A stretch of DNA of 64,000 nt. It comes from Bacteroidota bacterium (GTDB lineage: Bacteria > Bacteroidota > Bacteroidia > AKYH767-A > 2013-40CM-41-45). The notes under the pieces are model-generated. The model saw only the letters and a program-made list of their open reading frames with translations, made no database searches and was not told where the DNA came from. Location of the stretch: positions 248,001 to 312,000 of the forward strand of contig JADJSV010000003.1 in NCBI GenBank assembly GCA_016711505.1, given 5' to 3'. Below are positions 9,965 through 19,566 of the stretch, one piece after another; the first letter of the stretch is position 1; each line of letters starts with the position of its first letter. A program made the position numbers and the translations under genes.

Positions 9965-11943
9965 GGAGGCTGACTGACTGTTAATGTTATTGTTCGCGAT
10001 GAAGTACATCCACCTCCATTAGTTGCAGTTACTGTATAGGTAATTGTGCTGGTTGGTGTTGCGGTAATAACAGAATCAGTTATCGATGATAATCCATTTG
10101 ATGGTGACCATGTATAAGTTGCAGCACCCGGACTTGCTCGAAGAGTTGTTGAACCACCATTGCAAAATGTGGTCTGATTCGCTGATGCATTTATAGAAAA
10201 TCCACTCGGTGAAAAATTTGTTGTGCCGAATGAAGGCAATAAATAATTTGAAGCAAAACCAACTCCGTTGTATTCAAATACACCAAAGTGATAAGTTGTT
10301 CCTGAAGTAACTCCGGTTATAGTTACAGAAGTTCCTGTTCCATCGTAAACAACAAAGTTTCCTGAGCCGAGATCTGTTCCCGAACCAAATGCTGATGATG
10401 CAGTGTAGTAGTTTCCATCAACAGGTAAAACATTCACAGCAGAAGATGCTTTTGCAATTACTAATCTTCTTGTTCCGTTTCCTGCAGTGAAATTTAATTG
10501 GATGTTATTGCAATTAGCAAGTGATGCTATAACACCTGATGCATTTGTAGAAGGTTGTGTTGAAAGAGGCGGAGCCATTTTCGCAACAAAGAAATCTGCA
10601 AGCGGATATCCTTGTAAAACAGTTGTTCCGAAATTTGCAGTGTCATTAAAAAATCCTGTTGTATAAATATTTCCTAATGTATCATAAGTGATCGCTTGTC
10701 CTGCATCTCTTTGATTTCCGCCACCGGGTCTTGCCCATAATTCTGTTCCACTTGCATCATAAGCAGCAATGACAACATCACGGTTACCTGCGGCTCCAAC
10801 GTATATTGATCCGAAATTTCCGTGATCGTCGACCTGTCCTGCAACATATAATTGATTTTTTACTGTATCAAACGTACATGCAAATCCGATATCTTCATAA
10901 GGCCCACCTGCTTGTTTTGACCAGAGTACATTTCCATTGCCTCCATCATATTTTGCTACAAAAATATCTGATGATCCAAAAGCTGTAAATGAATTACTGC
11001 CAATCGTTGTATTGTCTTTGAAATATCCTGCTATGTAAACATCTCCGTTTGCATCAACACTGATTGCATTACCACGAGTGGTATCACAACATGTACCTGC
11101 ACCTTTTGCCCATTCAAAATTTCCATTGTTGTCGTACTTCACAACAAACAAACTGTTCTTTCCATTTGAGTTCAGAGTAGTTCCACTGAAAGTAGCTGTT
11201 TGTGTAAATGTTCCTGTAATGAAAACATTTCCTGATCTGTCAAGAACGACACCACGACCCCGATCTTCTCTTGTTCCACCACCTTTTCTAACCCATATGG
11301 GATCACCTGTTGAATCTATCTTTGCAATAAAGACATCATTGTTTCCACTACTGGTCACATTGATTGAACCAAAGCGTGCAGTGCTTGAAAAGTAACCGGT
11401 CACATAACTGTTTCCATCTCTGTCAACAGCCATTGCTCTGGCTTTATCATCACTGCTCCAACCATATTTCTTTGCCCAAATCAGATTTCCTGAATTCGAA
11501 TGTTTCGTTAGATAGATGTCATTACTTCCATAGACAGTTAATGAATCACCTGCTGCCCAACCGGCTGTTCCTTCGAACTCACCTGTAGAATAAATATTTC
11601 CAATTCCATCTACGCCAATTCCCCAGCCAACATCACCACCAATACCGCCGGCGCGCTTGACCCATTTCAATGTTCCGTCTGAACCGTATTTTCCAAGTAA
11701 GATGTCATGCTTTCCTGCAGTGGTATGTTTAATACCGCCACCGAAATCACATCTGAACTCAAGCTGTCCGGTTACATAAACATTTCCTGAATCATCGGAT
11801 GTGATGGCATTGCCATAATCATATCCTTCTGAGACTCCTGATTTGGCCCATTTGAAACTTTGTGCATTGGTGAGATCTGAAAAGATCACCAGCAGAAATA
11901 GGACGGCCATCCCTTTCGCGAAAAGTAGTGTATTGGTTTTCAT
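9646..11943 (-). CDS. N-terminal part of SBBP beta-propeller / Ig-like repeat surface protein, ended by a premature in-frame TGA
   Basis: The start at 11943 gives a clear signal peptide (MKTNTLLFAKGMAVLFLLVI ... NAQSF). Seven SBBP-type blades follow (for example AMAVDRDGNSYVTGYF, AISVDANGDVYIAGYF; residues about 35-440). Next come a fibronectin-like segment (TGVTSGTTYHFGVFEYNGVG), a PKD-like domain (TYTWSPSNGLSS) and one and a half Ig-like repeats. The frame stops at codon 766 with TGA exactly where sister repeats have GGA (Gly) in GGTYSGTG. The same frame runs on for another 951 codons to a T9SS sorting domain. As it stands the product would be secreted to the periplasm without its sorting signal. 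A point mutation or a sequencing error is likelier than recoding. Confidence 0.85.
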   Translation of the reverse strand: MKTNTLLFAKGMAVLFLLVIFSDLTNAQSFKWAKSGVSEGYDYGNAITSDDSGNVYVTGQLEFRCDFGGGIKHTTAGKHDILLGKYGSDGTLKWVKRAGGIGGDVGWGIGVDGIGNIYSTGEFEGTAGWAAGDSLTVYGSNDIYLTKHSNSGNLIWAKKYGWSSDDKARAMAVDRDGNSYVTGYFSSTARFGSINVTSSGNNDVFIAKIDSTGDPIWVRKGGGTREDRGRGVVLDRSGNVFITGTFTQTATFSGTTLNSNGKNSLFVVKYDNNGNFEWAKGAGTCCDTTRGNAISVDANGDVYIAGYFKDNTTIGSNSFTAFGSSDIFVAKYDGGNGNVLWSKQAGGPYEDIGFACTFDTVKNQLYVAGQVDDHGNFGSIYVGAAGNRDVVIAAYDASGTELWARPGGGNQRDAGQAITYDTLGNIYTTGFFNDTANFGTTVLQGYPLADFFVAKMAPPLSTQPSTNASGVIASLANCNNIQLNFTAGNGTRRLVIAKASSAVNVLPVDGNYYTASSAFGSGTDLGSGNFVVYDGTGTSVTITGVTSGTTYHFGVFEYNGVGFASNYLLPSFGTTNFSPSGFSINASANQTTFCNGGSTTLRASPGAATYTWSPSNGLSSITDSVITATPTSTITYTVTATNGGGCTSSRTITLTVSQPPTVTFNSPAAVCSNTGAFALSTGSPVGGTYSGTGVSGNVFNPAIAGVGTTSLTYSYTDAGGCSASATSSIVVNAIPTVTLSAFNPICQSASLLTLTGGSPAGGTYS

Positions 11944-12059
11944 TTGTGCGTTTTATTCACTTACAAACCACGCCTAAAACCGATACCTCAGGGGGGAAAT
12001 ATGAAAGGTAATCTTACATTATATAAAAAAATAACAGGACAATTCAAATAAAATTGAAA

Positions 12060-12089
12060 CGCCAATTTGATTAAAATTTCAAATTGGCG
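12060..12089 (-). terminator. Terminator-like hairpin after the fused E1 dehydrogenase gene
   Basis: A perfect 11-bp stem (CGCCAATTTGA, 8-base loop, TCAAATTGGCG) lies about 60 bases beyond the stop at 12147 and is followed on the minus strand by a T-rich stretch. The rest of 11944-12146 shows nothing else recognisable. Confidence 0.65.
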
Positions 12090-12146
12090 CTTTATTAAAA
12101 TTGGTTTAGTTTGTTTTACTGTAAACTAAGTGTAAGATTTTAGTAG

Positions 12147-14222
12147 TTAATAAGACAAAATTTCTTCAATCTTCTTTTCGACCTTTTCTGCATTTGGAAT
12201 CATTGTGAATTCCAATGTTGAATTTAAAGGGATAGCAGGCAGATTTTCTGAACCGATAATTCCGACTGGCGAATCTAAGTATTCAAAGCATTTATTGCTG
12301 ATCATGCCTGCAATTGATAAAGCAAAGGAATTTGCAACAGGTTCTTCAGTTACCACTAAACAACGACTGTGTTTTTTTACTGATGTTAAAATGGCTTCTT
12401 CATCAATCGGATTGATAGTCCGCAGATCTATGATCTCAATTCTTCCCGGGAGTTTTTTTGCTGCATTCTTCGCCCAGTAAACTCCCATTCCATAAGTGAT
12501 GATCGATAGAGAAGTTTCTTTTCCTGCTTCAGCAGATTGTACTATTCTTGCTTTTCCAAATGGTATAATGTAATTCTCATCAGGCTCAATTGTCTTTGCA
12601 TCTTCTGTTCCTTTTATCTTCGACCAATACAATCCTTTATGTTCAAGGATCACACATGGATTCGGATCGTAGTAAGCAGACTTGATAAGACCTTTGAGAT
12701 CAGCTCCTGTCGATGGATATGCGATTTTTATTCCGCGAATATTTGACAGCACACTTTCAACACTTGAAGAGTGATACGGGCCACCACTTCCATAAGCGCC
12801 AATAGGAACACGGATAATATTACTCACCGGCCATTTACCATTGCTTAAAAAGTACGAACGACTTACTTCTGTAAATAGTTGATTTAGTCCCGGCCAGATA
12901 TAATCAGCAAACTGAACTTCTACAATTGGTTTTAATCCAACAGCGCTCATACCAACAGTACTACCAATAATAAACGCTTCTTGAATTGGTGTATTAAAAA
13001 CTCTGTCGTCTCCGAATTTCTGTGCTAAGGTTGCAGCTTCACGGAATACTCCGCCAAGTCTTGCGCCAACATCTTGTCCGTACAACAAACACTCTTTATG
13101 TTTAGTCATCAATTCCTGTACTGCAAATAGCGCACAGTCGACCATCAATGTTTTATCTTTTCCTTTTGGTTCACGTTCACCTTTTTCTTCTGTAACAGGA
13201 GTAGGAGCGAAGTCGAAATTGAAAAGGTCCTCCGGTCTTGGATCTTCTGATGCCATTGCCTTTTCAAAATCAGAAGCAACTTTTTCTATAGACCTTTTTT
13301 CAATTTCCTGTAATTCCTTTTCAAGAAATCCTTCTGTAATTAAAAGTCTTCTGAACCGCGGTAATGGATCTCTCTTTTTATCTTCTTCAAGATCGTGGCG
13401 ATACCATTCTCTTCTGACACCACTAGTGTGATGACCAAGCAGAGGAACTTTTGCATGAACTAAAAATGGGCGTCTCTCTTTTCTGATGATCGCCAGAACT
13501 TCATTGATAGTCTCATATGATTTCACAAAATCAGTTCCGTCAATTGATCTTACTTCAAGTCCCGGGAAACCTTTCGCATAATCCGGAGCATCCATTGCAC
13601 GGATCTCTTTTGAATGCGCTGAAATGTCCCACTCATTGTCTTGTACTAGATAAAGTATAGGCATTTGTTTTAAGACTGCCATTTGAAAAGCTTCGGCAAC
13701 TTCACCTTCTGTAATTGATCCATCTCCGAGGGAACAAATTACAACTGATTTGTCTTTTTGTTTTGGATCTGTAAGACCCATTTTTTCTTTATACTGAATT
13801 CCCATCGCTAATCCTGTTGTTGGAATAGCCTGCATGCCTGTAGCAGATGACTGATGCGGAATTTTCGGCATGTCATCTCTGTTTAAACTCGGATGACAAT
13901 AATATGTTCTCCCACCTGAAAAAGGATCATCACGCTTGGCAAGCAACTGAAGCATTAATTCAAACGGTTGTAATCCTATTCCAAGCAAAATACTGTCATC
14001 ACGATAATAAGCAGATAAATAATCACAAGCTTTTAATTGCATTCCCATCGCCAACTGGATCGCTTCATGTCCGCGCGAAGTAGCATGTACATACTTCTGC
14101 GTGATCTGCGATTTCTCCTCATACAAATCCGACATAGCCCGGGCAGTTGTCATTAACTCAAAAGCTCTTGTCAGTGTTTTTTTATCTACCACCTGTTTTG
14201 TTTTTACCGGTTCGGGAATCAT
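12147..14222 (-). CDS. Fused 2-oxoacid dehydrogenase E1 alpha/beta (branched-chain type)
   Basis: The 691-residue protein joins an E1 alpha domain (residues about 15-320) and an E1 beta transketolase-like domain (about 355-690). The alpha half has the thiamine diphosphate motif GDGS at 166-169 with N196 closing it. The beta half has the typical QEAFIIGSTVGMSAVGLKPI and VPIGAYGSGG segments. Such fusions are common in Bacteroidota and are annotated as 2-oxoisovalerate or generic E1 subunits; they oxidatively decarboxylate branched-chain 2-oxoacids with separate E2 and E3. No E2 or E3 gene lies nearby. The start ATG at 14222 follows a 10-bp tandem repeat tract that separates it from prfA. Substrate assignment is by family only; pyruvate is less likely because a separate pdhB-type gene occurs at 26228. 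Confidence 0.88.
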   Translation of the reverse strand: MIPEPVKTKQVVDKKTLTRAFELMTTARAMSDLYEEKSQITQKYVHATSRGHEAIQLAMGMQLKACDYLSAYYRDDSILLGIGLQPFELMLQLLAKRDDPFSGGRTYYCHPSLNRDDMPKIPHQSSATGMQAIPTTGLAMGIQYKEKMGLTDPKQKDKSVVICSLGDGSITEGEVAEAFQMAVLKQMPILYLVQDNEWDISAHSKEIRAMDAPDYAKGFPGLEVRSIDGTDFVKSYETINEVLAIIRKERRPFLVHAKVPLLGHHTSGVRREWYRHDLEEDKKRDPLPRFRRLLITEGFLEKELQEIEKRSIEKVASDFEKAMASEDPRPEDLFNFDFAPTPVTEEKGEREPKGKDKTLMVDCALFAVQELMTKHKECLLYGQDVGARLGGVFREAATLAQKFGDDRVFNTPIQEAFIIGSTVGMSAVGLKPIVEVQFADYIWPGLNQLFTEVSRSYFLSNGKWPVSNIIRVPIGAYGSGGPYHSSSVESVLSNIRGIKIAYPSTGADLKGLIKSAYYDPNPCVILEHKGLYWSKIKGTEDAKTIEPDENYIIPFGKARIVQSAEAGKETSLSIITYGMGVYWAKNAAKKLPGRIEIIDLRTINPIDEEAILTSVKKHSRCLVVTEEPVANSFALSIAGMISNKCFEYLDSPVGIIGSENLPAIPLNSTLEFTMIPNAEKVEKKIEEILSY

Positions 14223-14271
14223 TCGTTTTATCTGAGATTGGTTGTATTTGGTAATTAGTAATCACTCGAAG

Positions 14272-14380
14272 TATTCATTCCACTTCATTTTATTTCTTTA
14301 TACTTCATTTCACTTCATTTCACTTCATTTTACTTCTTTATACTTCATTCCACTTCATTCCACTTCATTCCACTTCATTC
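14272..14380. repeat. 10-bp tandem repeat (CACTTCATTY)n between prfA and the E1 gene
   Basis: Ten units in perfect 10-base register fill 14281-14380 (CACTTCATTT, TATTTCTTTA, TACTTCATTT and variants), preceded by a partial unit. A higher-order pattern of four units (40 bp) is visible, with the TxxTTCTTTA variant recurring 40 bases apart. The minus strand is purine-rich. It lies in the untranslated gap upstream of the E1 start codon (14222). Confidence 0.9.
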
Positions 14381-14384
14381 CCCA

Positions 14385-15458
14385 TCAAATCATCCCTTCC
14401 TTCAACCTCTCCGCATTCTCAGCCACCTGCAGCGCCCCAATCATCTCACCAATATCTCCATCAATGAAAGCCTGCAGATTATACATCGTCAATCCAATTC
14501 TGTGATCAGTAATACGACTCTGCGGATAATTATAAGTACGAATCTTCGCTGAACGATCGCCACTTGAGACCATAGTCTTACGCTGACGAGCTCTTTCTTC
14601 CATCACTTTGTTATATTCTAACTCGTAAATTCTGGAACGCAATACTGTCATTGCTTTCTCGAAATTCTTGATCTGCGATTTCTGATCCTGACATTGAGCA
14701 ACGATTCCTGTTGGAATATGTGTCAATCGAACTGCTGAATAGGTTGTGTTTACTGACTGCCCACCCGGTCCTGATGAACAGAACAAATCTTTTCTGACAT
14801 CATTCGCCTTTACATCGATATCAAACTCATCTGCTTCAGGTAACACTGCAACAGTAGCAGCTGATGTATGTACACGTCCTTGTGTTTCTGTTTGTGGAAC
14901 ACGTTGAACACGGTGAACTCCACTTTCATATTTCATAATGCCGTACGCACTATCGCCGCTGACATTGAAAATAATTTCTTTAAAACCACCGGAAGTTCCA
15001 TCTGTGAAATCTACCAATTCAGTTTTCAATCCACGACGTTCACAGAATTTCTGATACATCCGGTAAAGTTCACCGGCAAAAATAGATGCTTCGTCACCAC
15101 CGGTTCCGGCACGGATCTCTACGATTGCATTTTTCTGATCTTCCGGATCTTTTGGAATCAATAAGAGTTTGATCTCTTCTTCCATTTTTTCACTGGTTGC
15201 AGATAATTCATCGTATTCCAATTTCGCCATATCACGGAACTCATCATCTTTTTCAGTTGATACTAATTCCCGTGCATGTTCTAAATTGCTGACAACATCT
15301 TTATACATTGCATATTTGGCAACGATAACTTGTAATTCTTTATACTCACGATTCAATTGTGCAAAACGCTTCATGTCAGACATAGCTGCAGGAGAACTGA
15401 TCTCTCTTTCCACATCTTCAAATCTATTCTTGATCGCTTCTAATTTATCTAATAACAT
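14385..15458 (-). CDS. prfA: Peptide chain release factor 1
   Basis: The 357-residue protein reads UAA/UAG stop codons on the ribosome and releases the peptide. The codon-recognition tripeptide is PQT (188-190), fitting the PxT of class RF1 rather than the SPF of RF2. The catalytic GGQ is at 232-234 within SSGPGGQSVNT. Length is normal. It follows purM with a 40-base gap on the same strand, so the two may be cotranscribed. A hairpin-prone AT-rich leader (AGATTATAAAATCT) precedes the ATG. Confidence 0.97.
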   Translation of the reverse strand: MLLDKLEAIKNRFEDVEREISSPAAMSDMKRFAQLNREYKELQVIVAKYAMYKDVVSNLEHARELVSTEKDDEFRDMAKLEYDELSATSEKMEEEIKLLLIPKDPEDQKNAIVEIRAGTGGDEASIFAGELYRMYQKFCERRGLKTELVDFTDGTSGGFKEIIFNVSGDSAYGIMKYESGVHRVQRVPQTETQGRVHTSAATVAVLPEADEFDIDVKANDVRKDLFCSSGPGGQSVNTTYSAVRLTHIPTGIVAQCQDQKSQIKNFEKAMTVLRSRIYELEYNKVMEERARQRKTMVSSGDRSAKIRTYNYPQSRITDHRIGLTMYNLQAFIDGDIGEMIGALQVAENAERLKEGMI

Positions 15459-15498
15459 TTTTGTTTTTTCTATCAGATTTTATAATCTGAATTTTTAT

Positions 15499-16695
15499 TC
15501 AATATTTGAATTCTCCATATACTGAAGAAATCGTTAAACTTTTTTCCGATGCCGCTTCGCATCTTCCTATGATCTTTGCATCAATATTAAAACTCTTTGA
15601 GATTTCAATTACTGATTCTGCAGTTTCTTTGGAACAATAAATTTCCATTCTGTGTCCCATGTTGAACACCTGGTACATTTCTTTCCAGTCCGTTTTGCTT
15701 TCTTCCTGAATCATTTTGAACAAAACAGGTAGCTCAAATAAATTATCTTTTATGACTTTGAGATTCTTATTGAAGTGATTGAGCTTCGTTTGTCCGCCGC
15801 CACTGCAATGAATAATTCCGTGAACTTCTTTTCCACAATCTGAAATTATTTTCTGAATGACAGGAGCATAGGTACGGGTAGGAGAAAGCACTAATTTTCC
15901 GGCATCGATCTTTTCTGAAATAATTTTCCCGGTCACATCTTTATACGTGACATCAATTTTATCAGTCAACATTTTGCTTCCTGAGTAAACAACTTTATCA
16001 TTCAATGCATGATCGTATGTCTCGGGATATTTCTTTGCTACTTCTTTGCTGAACACATCGTGACGTGCTGAAGTAAGTCCATTGCTTCCCATTCCGCCAT
16101 TGTATTCGCTTTCGTAAATTGCTTTTCCGGATGATGCCAGTCCGACAATTACATCTCCAGCCTGAATATTTTTTGTAGTAATAACTTCTGAACGTTTCAT
16201 TCTACAAACAACTGTGGAGTCGACGATCACTGTTCTTACAAGATCCCCTACATCTGCAGTTTCTCCACCGGTCAAATGAATATCGATATTCTGATCACGA
16301 AGGTTCTGAAGAATTTCTTCTGTTCCCAGAATCAATGCTGAAACAACTTCTCCGGGAATAAGATTTTTATTTCTTCCAATTGTAGAACTCAACAGAATGT
16401 TATTTGTTGCACCAACACATATCAGATCATCCAGATTCATAATGATTGCATCCTGGGCAATACCTTTCCAGACAGATAAGTCGCCGGTTTCTTTCCAGTA
16501 GGCATATGCTAAGGAAGATTTTGTTCCGGCGCCATCAGCATGCATGACCAGACAATGTTCCGGACTATTTGCTAAAAAATCGGGTACAATTTTGCAAAAT
16601 GCTTCCGGAAAAAGACCCTTGTCCAGACTACTGATAGCAGCGTGAACGTCTTCTTTTGTGGCCGAAACCCCTCTTAATGCATAATTTCCAGACAT
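15499..16695 (-). CDS. purM: Phosphoribosylformylglycinamidine cyclo-ligase (AIR synthase)
   Basis: PurM closes the imidazole ring in purine synthesis (FGAM + ATP to AIR). The protein has the N-terminal RGVSATKEDVHAAI of Bacteroidota homologues, the glycine-rich HADGAGTKSSLAY segment, the DDLICVGA motif and GGETADVGDLV. The start is placed at the ATG at 16695 (398 residues, MSGNYALRGVS) because a TAnnTTTG promoter box lies at 16733-16740, inside the extended frame that would begin at 16770. Likely transcribed with prfA downstream. Confidence 0.9.
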   Translation of the reverse strand: MSGNYALRGVSATKEDVHAAISSLDKGLFPEAFCKIVPDFLANSPEHCLVMHADGAGTKSSLAYAYWKETGDLSVWKGIAQDAIIMNLDDLICVGATNNILLSSTIGRNKNLIPGEVVSALILGTEEILQNLRDQNIDIHLTGGETADVGDLVRTVIVDSTVVCRMKRSEVITTKNIQAGDVIVGLASSGKAIYESEYNGGMGSNGLTSARHDVFSKEVAKKYPETYDHALNDKVVYSGSKMLTDKIDVTYKDVTGKIISEKIDAGKLVLSPTRTYAPVIQKIISDCGKEVHGIIHCSGGGQTKLNHFNKNLKVIKDNLFELPVLFKMIQEESKTDWKEMYQVFNMGHRMEIYCSKETAESVIEISKSFNIDAKIIGRCEAASEKSLTISSVYGEFKY

Positions 16696-16732
16696 ACCGG
16701 TTTGGGTAGATTTAATTGTCTGCAAAAGTACG

Positions 16733-16740
16733 GAATACTT
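16733..16740 (-). promoter_or_regulatory. -7 box (TACTTTTG) of the purM promoter
   Basis: On the minus strand TACTTTTG matches the Bacteroidota -7 consensus TAnnTTTG and lies 37 bases before the chosen purM ATG. No convincing TTG -33 element was seen. Confidence 0.6.
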
Positions 16741-16807
16741 TGCCCATTTTCTACTTTTTCCGGTCATCATTCATAGGGCAATTACTTTGAAATCAATAAA
16801 AAAAGGC

Positions 16808-16836
16808 AAAAAAAAAGCTGCCCGGACCGGACAGCT
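16808..16836 (-). terminator. Terminator of the PorE-like OmpA gene
   Basis: The stem AGCTGTCC / GGGCAGCT (16816-16836, one wobble) is followed on the minus strand by about nine T. It lies 23 bases after the stop at 16859. Confidence 0.9.
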
Positions 16837-16858
16837 TTTAATAATGCATTTTGATTTT

Positions 16859-19318
16859 TTATTGCAGGATCCTGATTTTCTTTCCCGGACGGAAAGTGTC
16901 TTCATCAACCCCTTTGTTTAGTTTTTTAAGATCAGCTGTTTTCATGTTTAATTTTTTCGCAACTGCGCTCCAGCTATCTTCACCTTTTTCAAGTGCACGG
17001 AACTTCTTGTCGTATTCAGCATAGTCACCATTAGGAGTGATCTTCAATTCCATTCCTTCAAAAATAACTTCACCTTTCAGACCATTCAATGCTTTAAGGT
17101 CTTTAACAGTCATACTGTTCGTTTTTGCAATTGTGTTGTAAGTATCATTCTTCTTCACAACATATAATTCACCGGGAGCTTGTACTGTTGGAGTAGTAGT
17201 CGCAGCACCGGAAACAACTTCTCCTGTAGCAGCATCTTTTGCTTCAACTTGTTTTGCAACAGAAGCATCTTCAACAGCTTTTACACCTGATGAATCTACA
17301 AGCGTAGCAGTCGGTTCAGTAATATTAATGTCATCAGTTGCAGATTGACCTTTTACATAGTTCGTACGCAATACACGGAACTCTGTACGACGGTTCATCT
17401 GATGAGCTTCTTCCTTTAATTTGTTCGTAGAAAGTTTGCCGATGAATTCGTCATTTAATATATCACCTGTTTTAAAGTTACCTCTGTCTTTGTCAAGGTT
17501 ACGTGGTTGTGTTGCAGCATAACCTTTGAATGAAAGTCTTTCTCTTTCGATTCCCTGAGCAGCAAGATAATTTACAACTGACTCAGCACGCTTTTGAGAA
17601 AGCAACTCGTTTGTCATTGGAATAGGGCGTGAATCGGTGTGTGAACCGATCTCAACAACGATCGTTGGATTATCTTTTAATGTTTCAACTAAACCATCAA
17701 GAGCTTTTTTTGATTCAGGACGAAGATCCCATTTACCAAGATCATAATATACTTCCGGTAATTCAATTGCACGAAGCGTTGAACGAAGTGCAAAGTCGAA
17801 ATCACCAATGAAATCTTTTGATTGTTCAAGACCTACTGTAGTAACTTCAATGTATTTGTTCAGGTAATTCGGCATTTGTGCAGAAAGACGGTACGATGTT
17901 TCCGGTTTCAGATCGAATTTGTATGCACCTGTTTTATCTGTCTTTAAAGGAATTGATGAACCATCACTACCGAATAATTCAATCGTAGCGCCTTCAACAT
18001 TTGCTCTTGTATCTGCATCAAATACTTTTCCTGATACTGTGAAAAGAAGTGGAGGTAAGCTCCAAGAATAAATATCATCACTTCCTTTTCCACCATCACG
18101 GTCTGAACTTAAAAATCCTCTGTCGCCTGTTGTCTCATCAACAACGAATGAAAAATCGTCATAAGAAGTGTTTACAGGATATTTTAAATTGACAGGCTCT
18201 TCGAAATTTCCATTGGCCATCTTTGAACTGAAAATGTCCAGTCCGCCCATTCCTAAATGTCCTTTTGATGAGAAGTAAAGTGTGCTATCAGCTGCAATGA
18301 ATGGAAACATTTCATCAGCTTCCGTATTGATCTTATCTCCTGCATTCACAGGCGTTCCCCATGTCTTCGCTTTCTTATCGTACTTAGAGATCCAGATATC
18401 TTTTCCTCCGCGTCCACCGGACATGTTAGAAACAAAATATAATGTTTGTTCATCTGCTGACAACGAAGGTTGACCGCAAGTTGCACTGTCATCAGAAAGC
18501 GGAATCAGCTTTGGTTCTTCCCAAGTCTGTCCTTTACGTTTTGTGTAATATATTTTGCAAGTACCCAATTTCCCTTCATCACAACGTGTGAAGAACATGT
18601 CTACTCCTTTTGTATCCATAGATCCACCGCCATCATTCGAACCTGAATTGATAGGCTCAAGCAAAGGCTTCGGGCTGCTCCATTTTCCTTTTTTATCTAC
18701 AGCAGCTTCAAAAAGATCCTGAAACTTTTCGCCTGTCCAGCCATCATTTTGTTTTCCGATCGATTCCTGTCTTGCAGAAGTAAAAATGATATGTCTGCGG
18801 TCTTTGTGAGAATATGCTGCAGAAAAATCTGAGTATTTCGTATTGATAGGTGCAACGTTTAGCACACGGTATCTTGTCGGCTTGTCTTTCCATTTCTGTG
18901 CATCCTGACTTGATTTGATTCCGTCTTCACCACGTGGATCGCTTGGAGATTCTTTCTGGAAAGCCGTGTATTGAACAATGGCTTCGTCGTATTTGCCATT
19001 CATCTTCAATGCATCGGCATAATGCAAAATAGCTTCCGGGGCTTTGTAGTTTGCTTTGATTGCCTTAGCATACCATACTTCCTGATTCTTGTAATCGTTA
19101 GTTAATCGGTACGACTCAGCAACTTTGTAAATTACTTCTGCACGCTTCACTTTATTTTTTTCCTTCGTGAAGGCTTTTTTATAAAGCGCAGCAGCATCAT
19201 AATAATCGCCTTTGTCAAATGCTAGATCAGCCTGGTATGTTGGGCCGCGTTGGGCAAATGTTAGTGAAGCTGCAAACATCAAAGCTGCAGTCAAAAGCAA
19301 ACGAAAGTTCATTTTCAT
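16859..19318 (-). CDS. PorE-like OmpA-family protein: TPR, PD40 propeller, CarboxypepD_reg, OmpA, two LysM domains
   Basis: From the ATG at 19318 (819 residues; an upstream TTG frame is rejected because it spans the promoter region) there is a signal peptide (MKMNFRLLLTAALMFAASLT ... FAQ). TPR units follow, then a PD40/WD40-like propeller (LSADEQTLYFVSNMSGGRGG, DSTLYFSSKGHLGMGGLDIF), a carboxypeptidase-regulatory-like domain, and an OmpA C-terminal peptidoglycan-binding domain (EIGSHTDSRPIPMTNELLSQ). The tail carries two LysM modules (YVVKKNDTYNTIAKTNSMTV and GEDSWSAVAKKLNMKTADLK). The first four domains are those of PorE, a T9SS component that anchors the system to peptidoglycan. The added LysM pair would strengthen cell-wall binding. 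Paralogues with this order are numerous, so PorE identity is not certain. Confidence 0.82.
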   Translation of the reverse strand: MKMNFRLLLTAALMFAASLTFAQRGPTYQADLAFDKGDYYDAAALYKKAFTKEKNKVKRAEVIYKVAESYRLTNDYKNQEVWYAKAIKANYKAPEAILHYADALKMNGKYDEAIVQYTAFQKESPSDPRGEDGIKSSQDAQKWKDKPTRYRVLNVAPINTKYSDFSAAYSHKDRRHIIFTSARQESIGKQNDGWTGEKFQDLFEAAVDKKGKWSSPKPLLEPINSGSNDGGGSMDTKGVDMFFTRCDEGKLGTCKIYYTKRKGQTWEEPKLIPLSDDSATCGQPSLSADEQTLYFVSNMSGGRGGKDIWISKYDKKAKTWGTPVNAGDKINTEADEMFPFIAADSTLYFSSKGHLGMGGLDIFSSKMANGNFEEPVNLKYPVNTSYDDFSFVVDETTGDRGFLSSDRDGGKGSDDIYSWSLPPLLFTVSGKVFDADTRANVEGATIELFGSDGSSIPLKTDKTGAYKFDLKPETSYRLSAQMPNYLNKYIEVTTVGLEQSKDFIGDFDFALRSTLRAIELPEVYYDLGKWDLRPESKKALDGLVETLKDNPTIVVEIGSHTDSRPIPMTNELLSQKRAESVVNYLAAQGIERERLSFKGYAATQPRNLDKDRGNFKTGDILNDEFIGKLSTNKLKEEAHQMNRRTEFRVLRTNYVKGQSATDDINITEPTATLVDSSGVKAVEDASVAKQVEAKDAATGEVVSGAATTTPTVQAPGELYVVKKNDTYNTIAKTNSMTVKDLKALNGLKGEVIFEGMELKITPNGDYAEYDKKFRALEKGEDSWSAVAKKLNMKTADLKKLNKGVDEDTFRPGKKIRILQ

Positions 19319-19386
19319 CCTTGGGTTAGATTGGGTTGAGCAAAGTATACACTCTACAGCAAAGAAAATAAGAATTTTAATGATTA

Positions 19387-19394
19387 CAAAAGTA
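19387..19394 (-). promoter_or_regulatory. Candidate -7 box (TACTTTTG) upstream of the PorE-like gene
   Basis: A TAnnTTTG match lies 69 bases before the chosen ATG at 19318. A second near-match (TATACTTTG, close to 19340) lies nearer the gene; either could be used. Confidence 0.45.
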
Positions 19395-19566
19395 TTAACG
19401 CCCTTTTCAAATAAAATTACGAATCGGTGAATTAACACTTGTGTGCTCTGTTACAAGCACTTACATGCCTGAATTCCACCATTCAACGAAACTGTGTTAA
19501 GATTGGTTCACTTTTACAGGTTTCTGTGATTTATCAACTGCTTTTCAAAGGAATTATTCCATAAAA

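Noticed and set aside
14242..14505. Plus-strand frame of 87 residues across the 10-bp repeat
   Set aside because: Its low-complexity Phe/His/Ser sequence is only the translated tandem repeat plus antisense of prfA.
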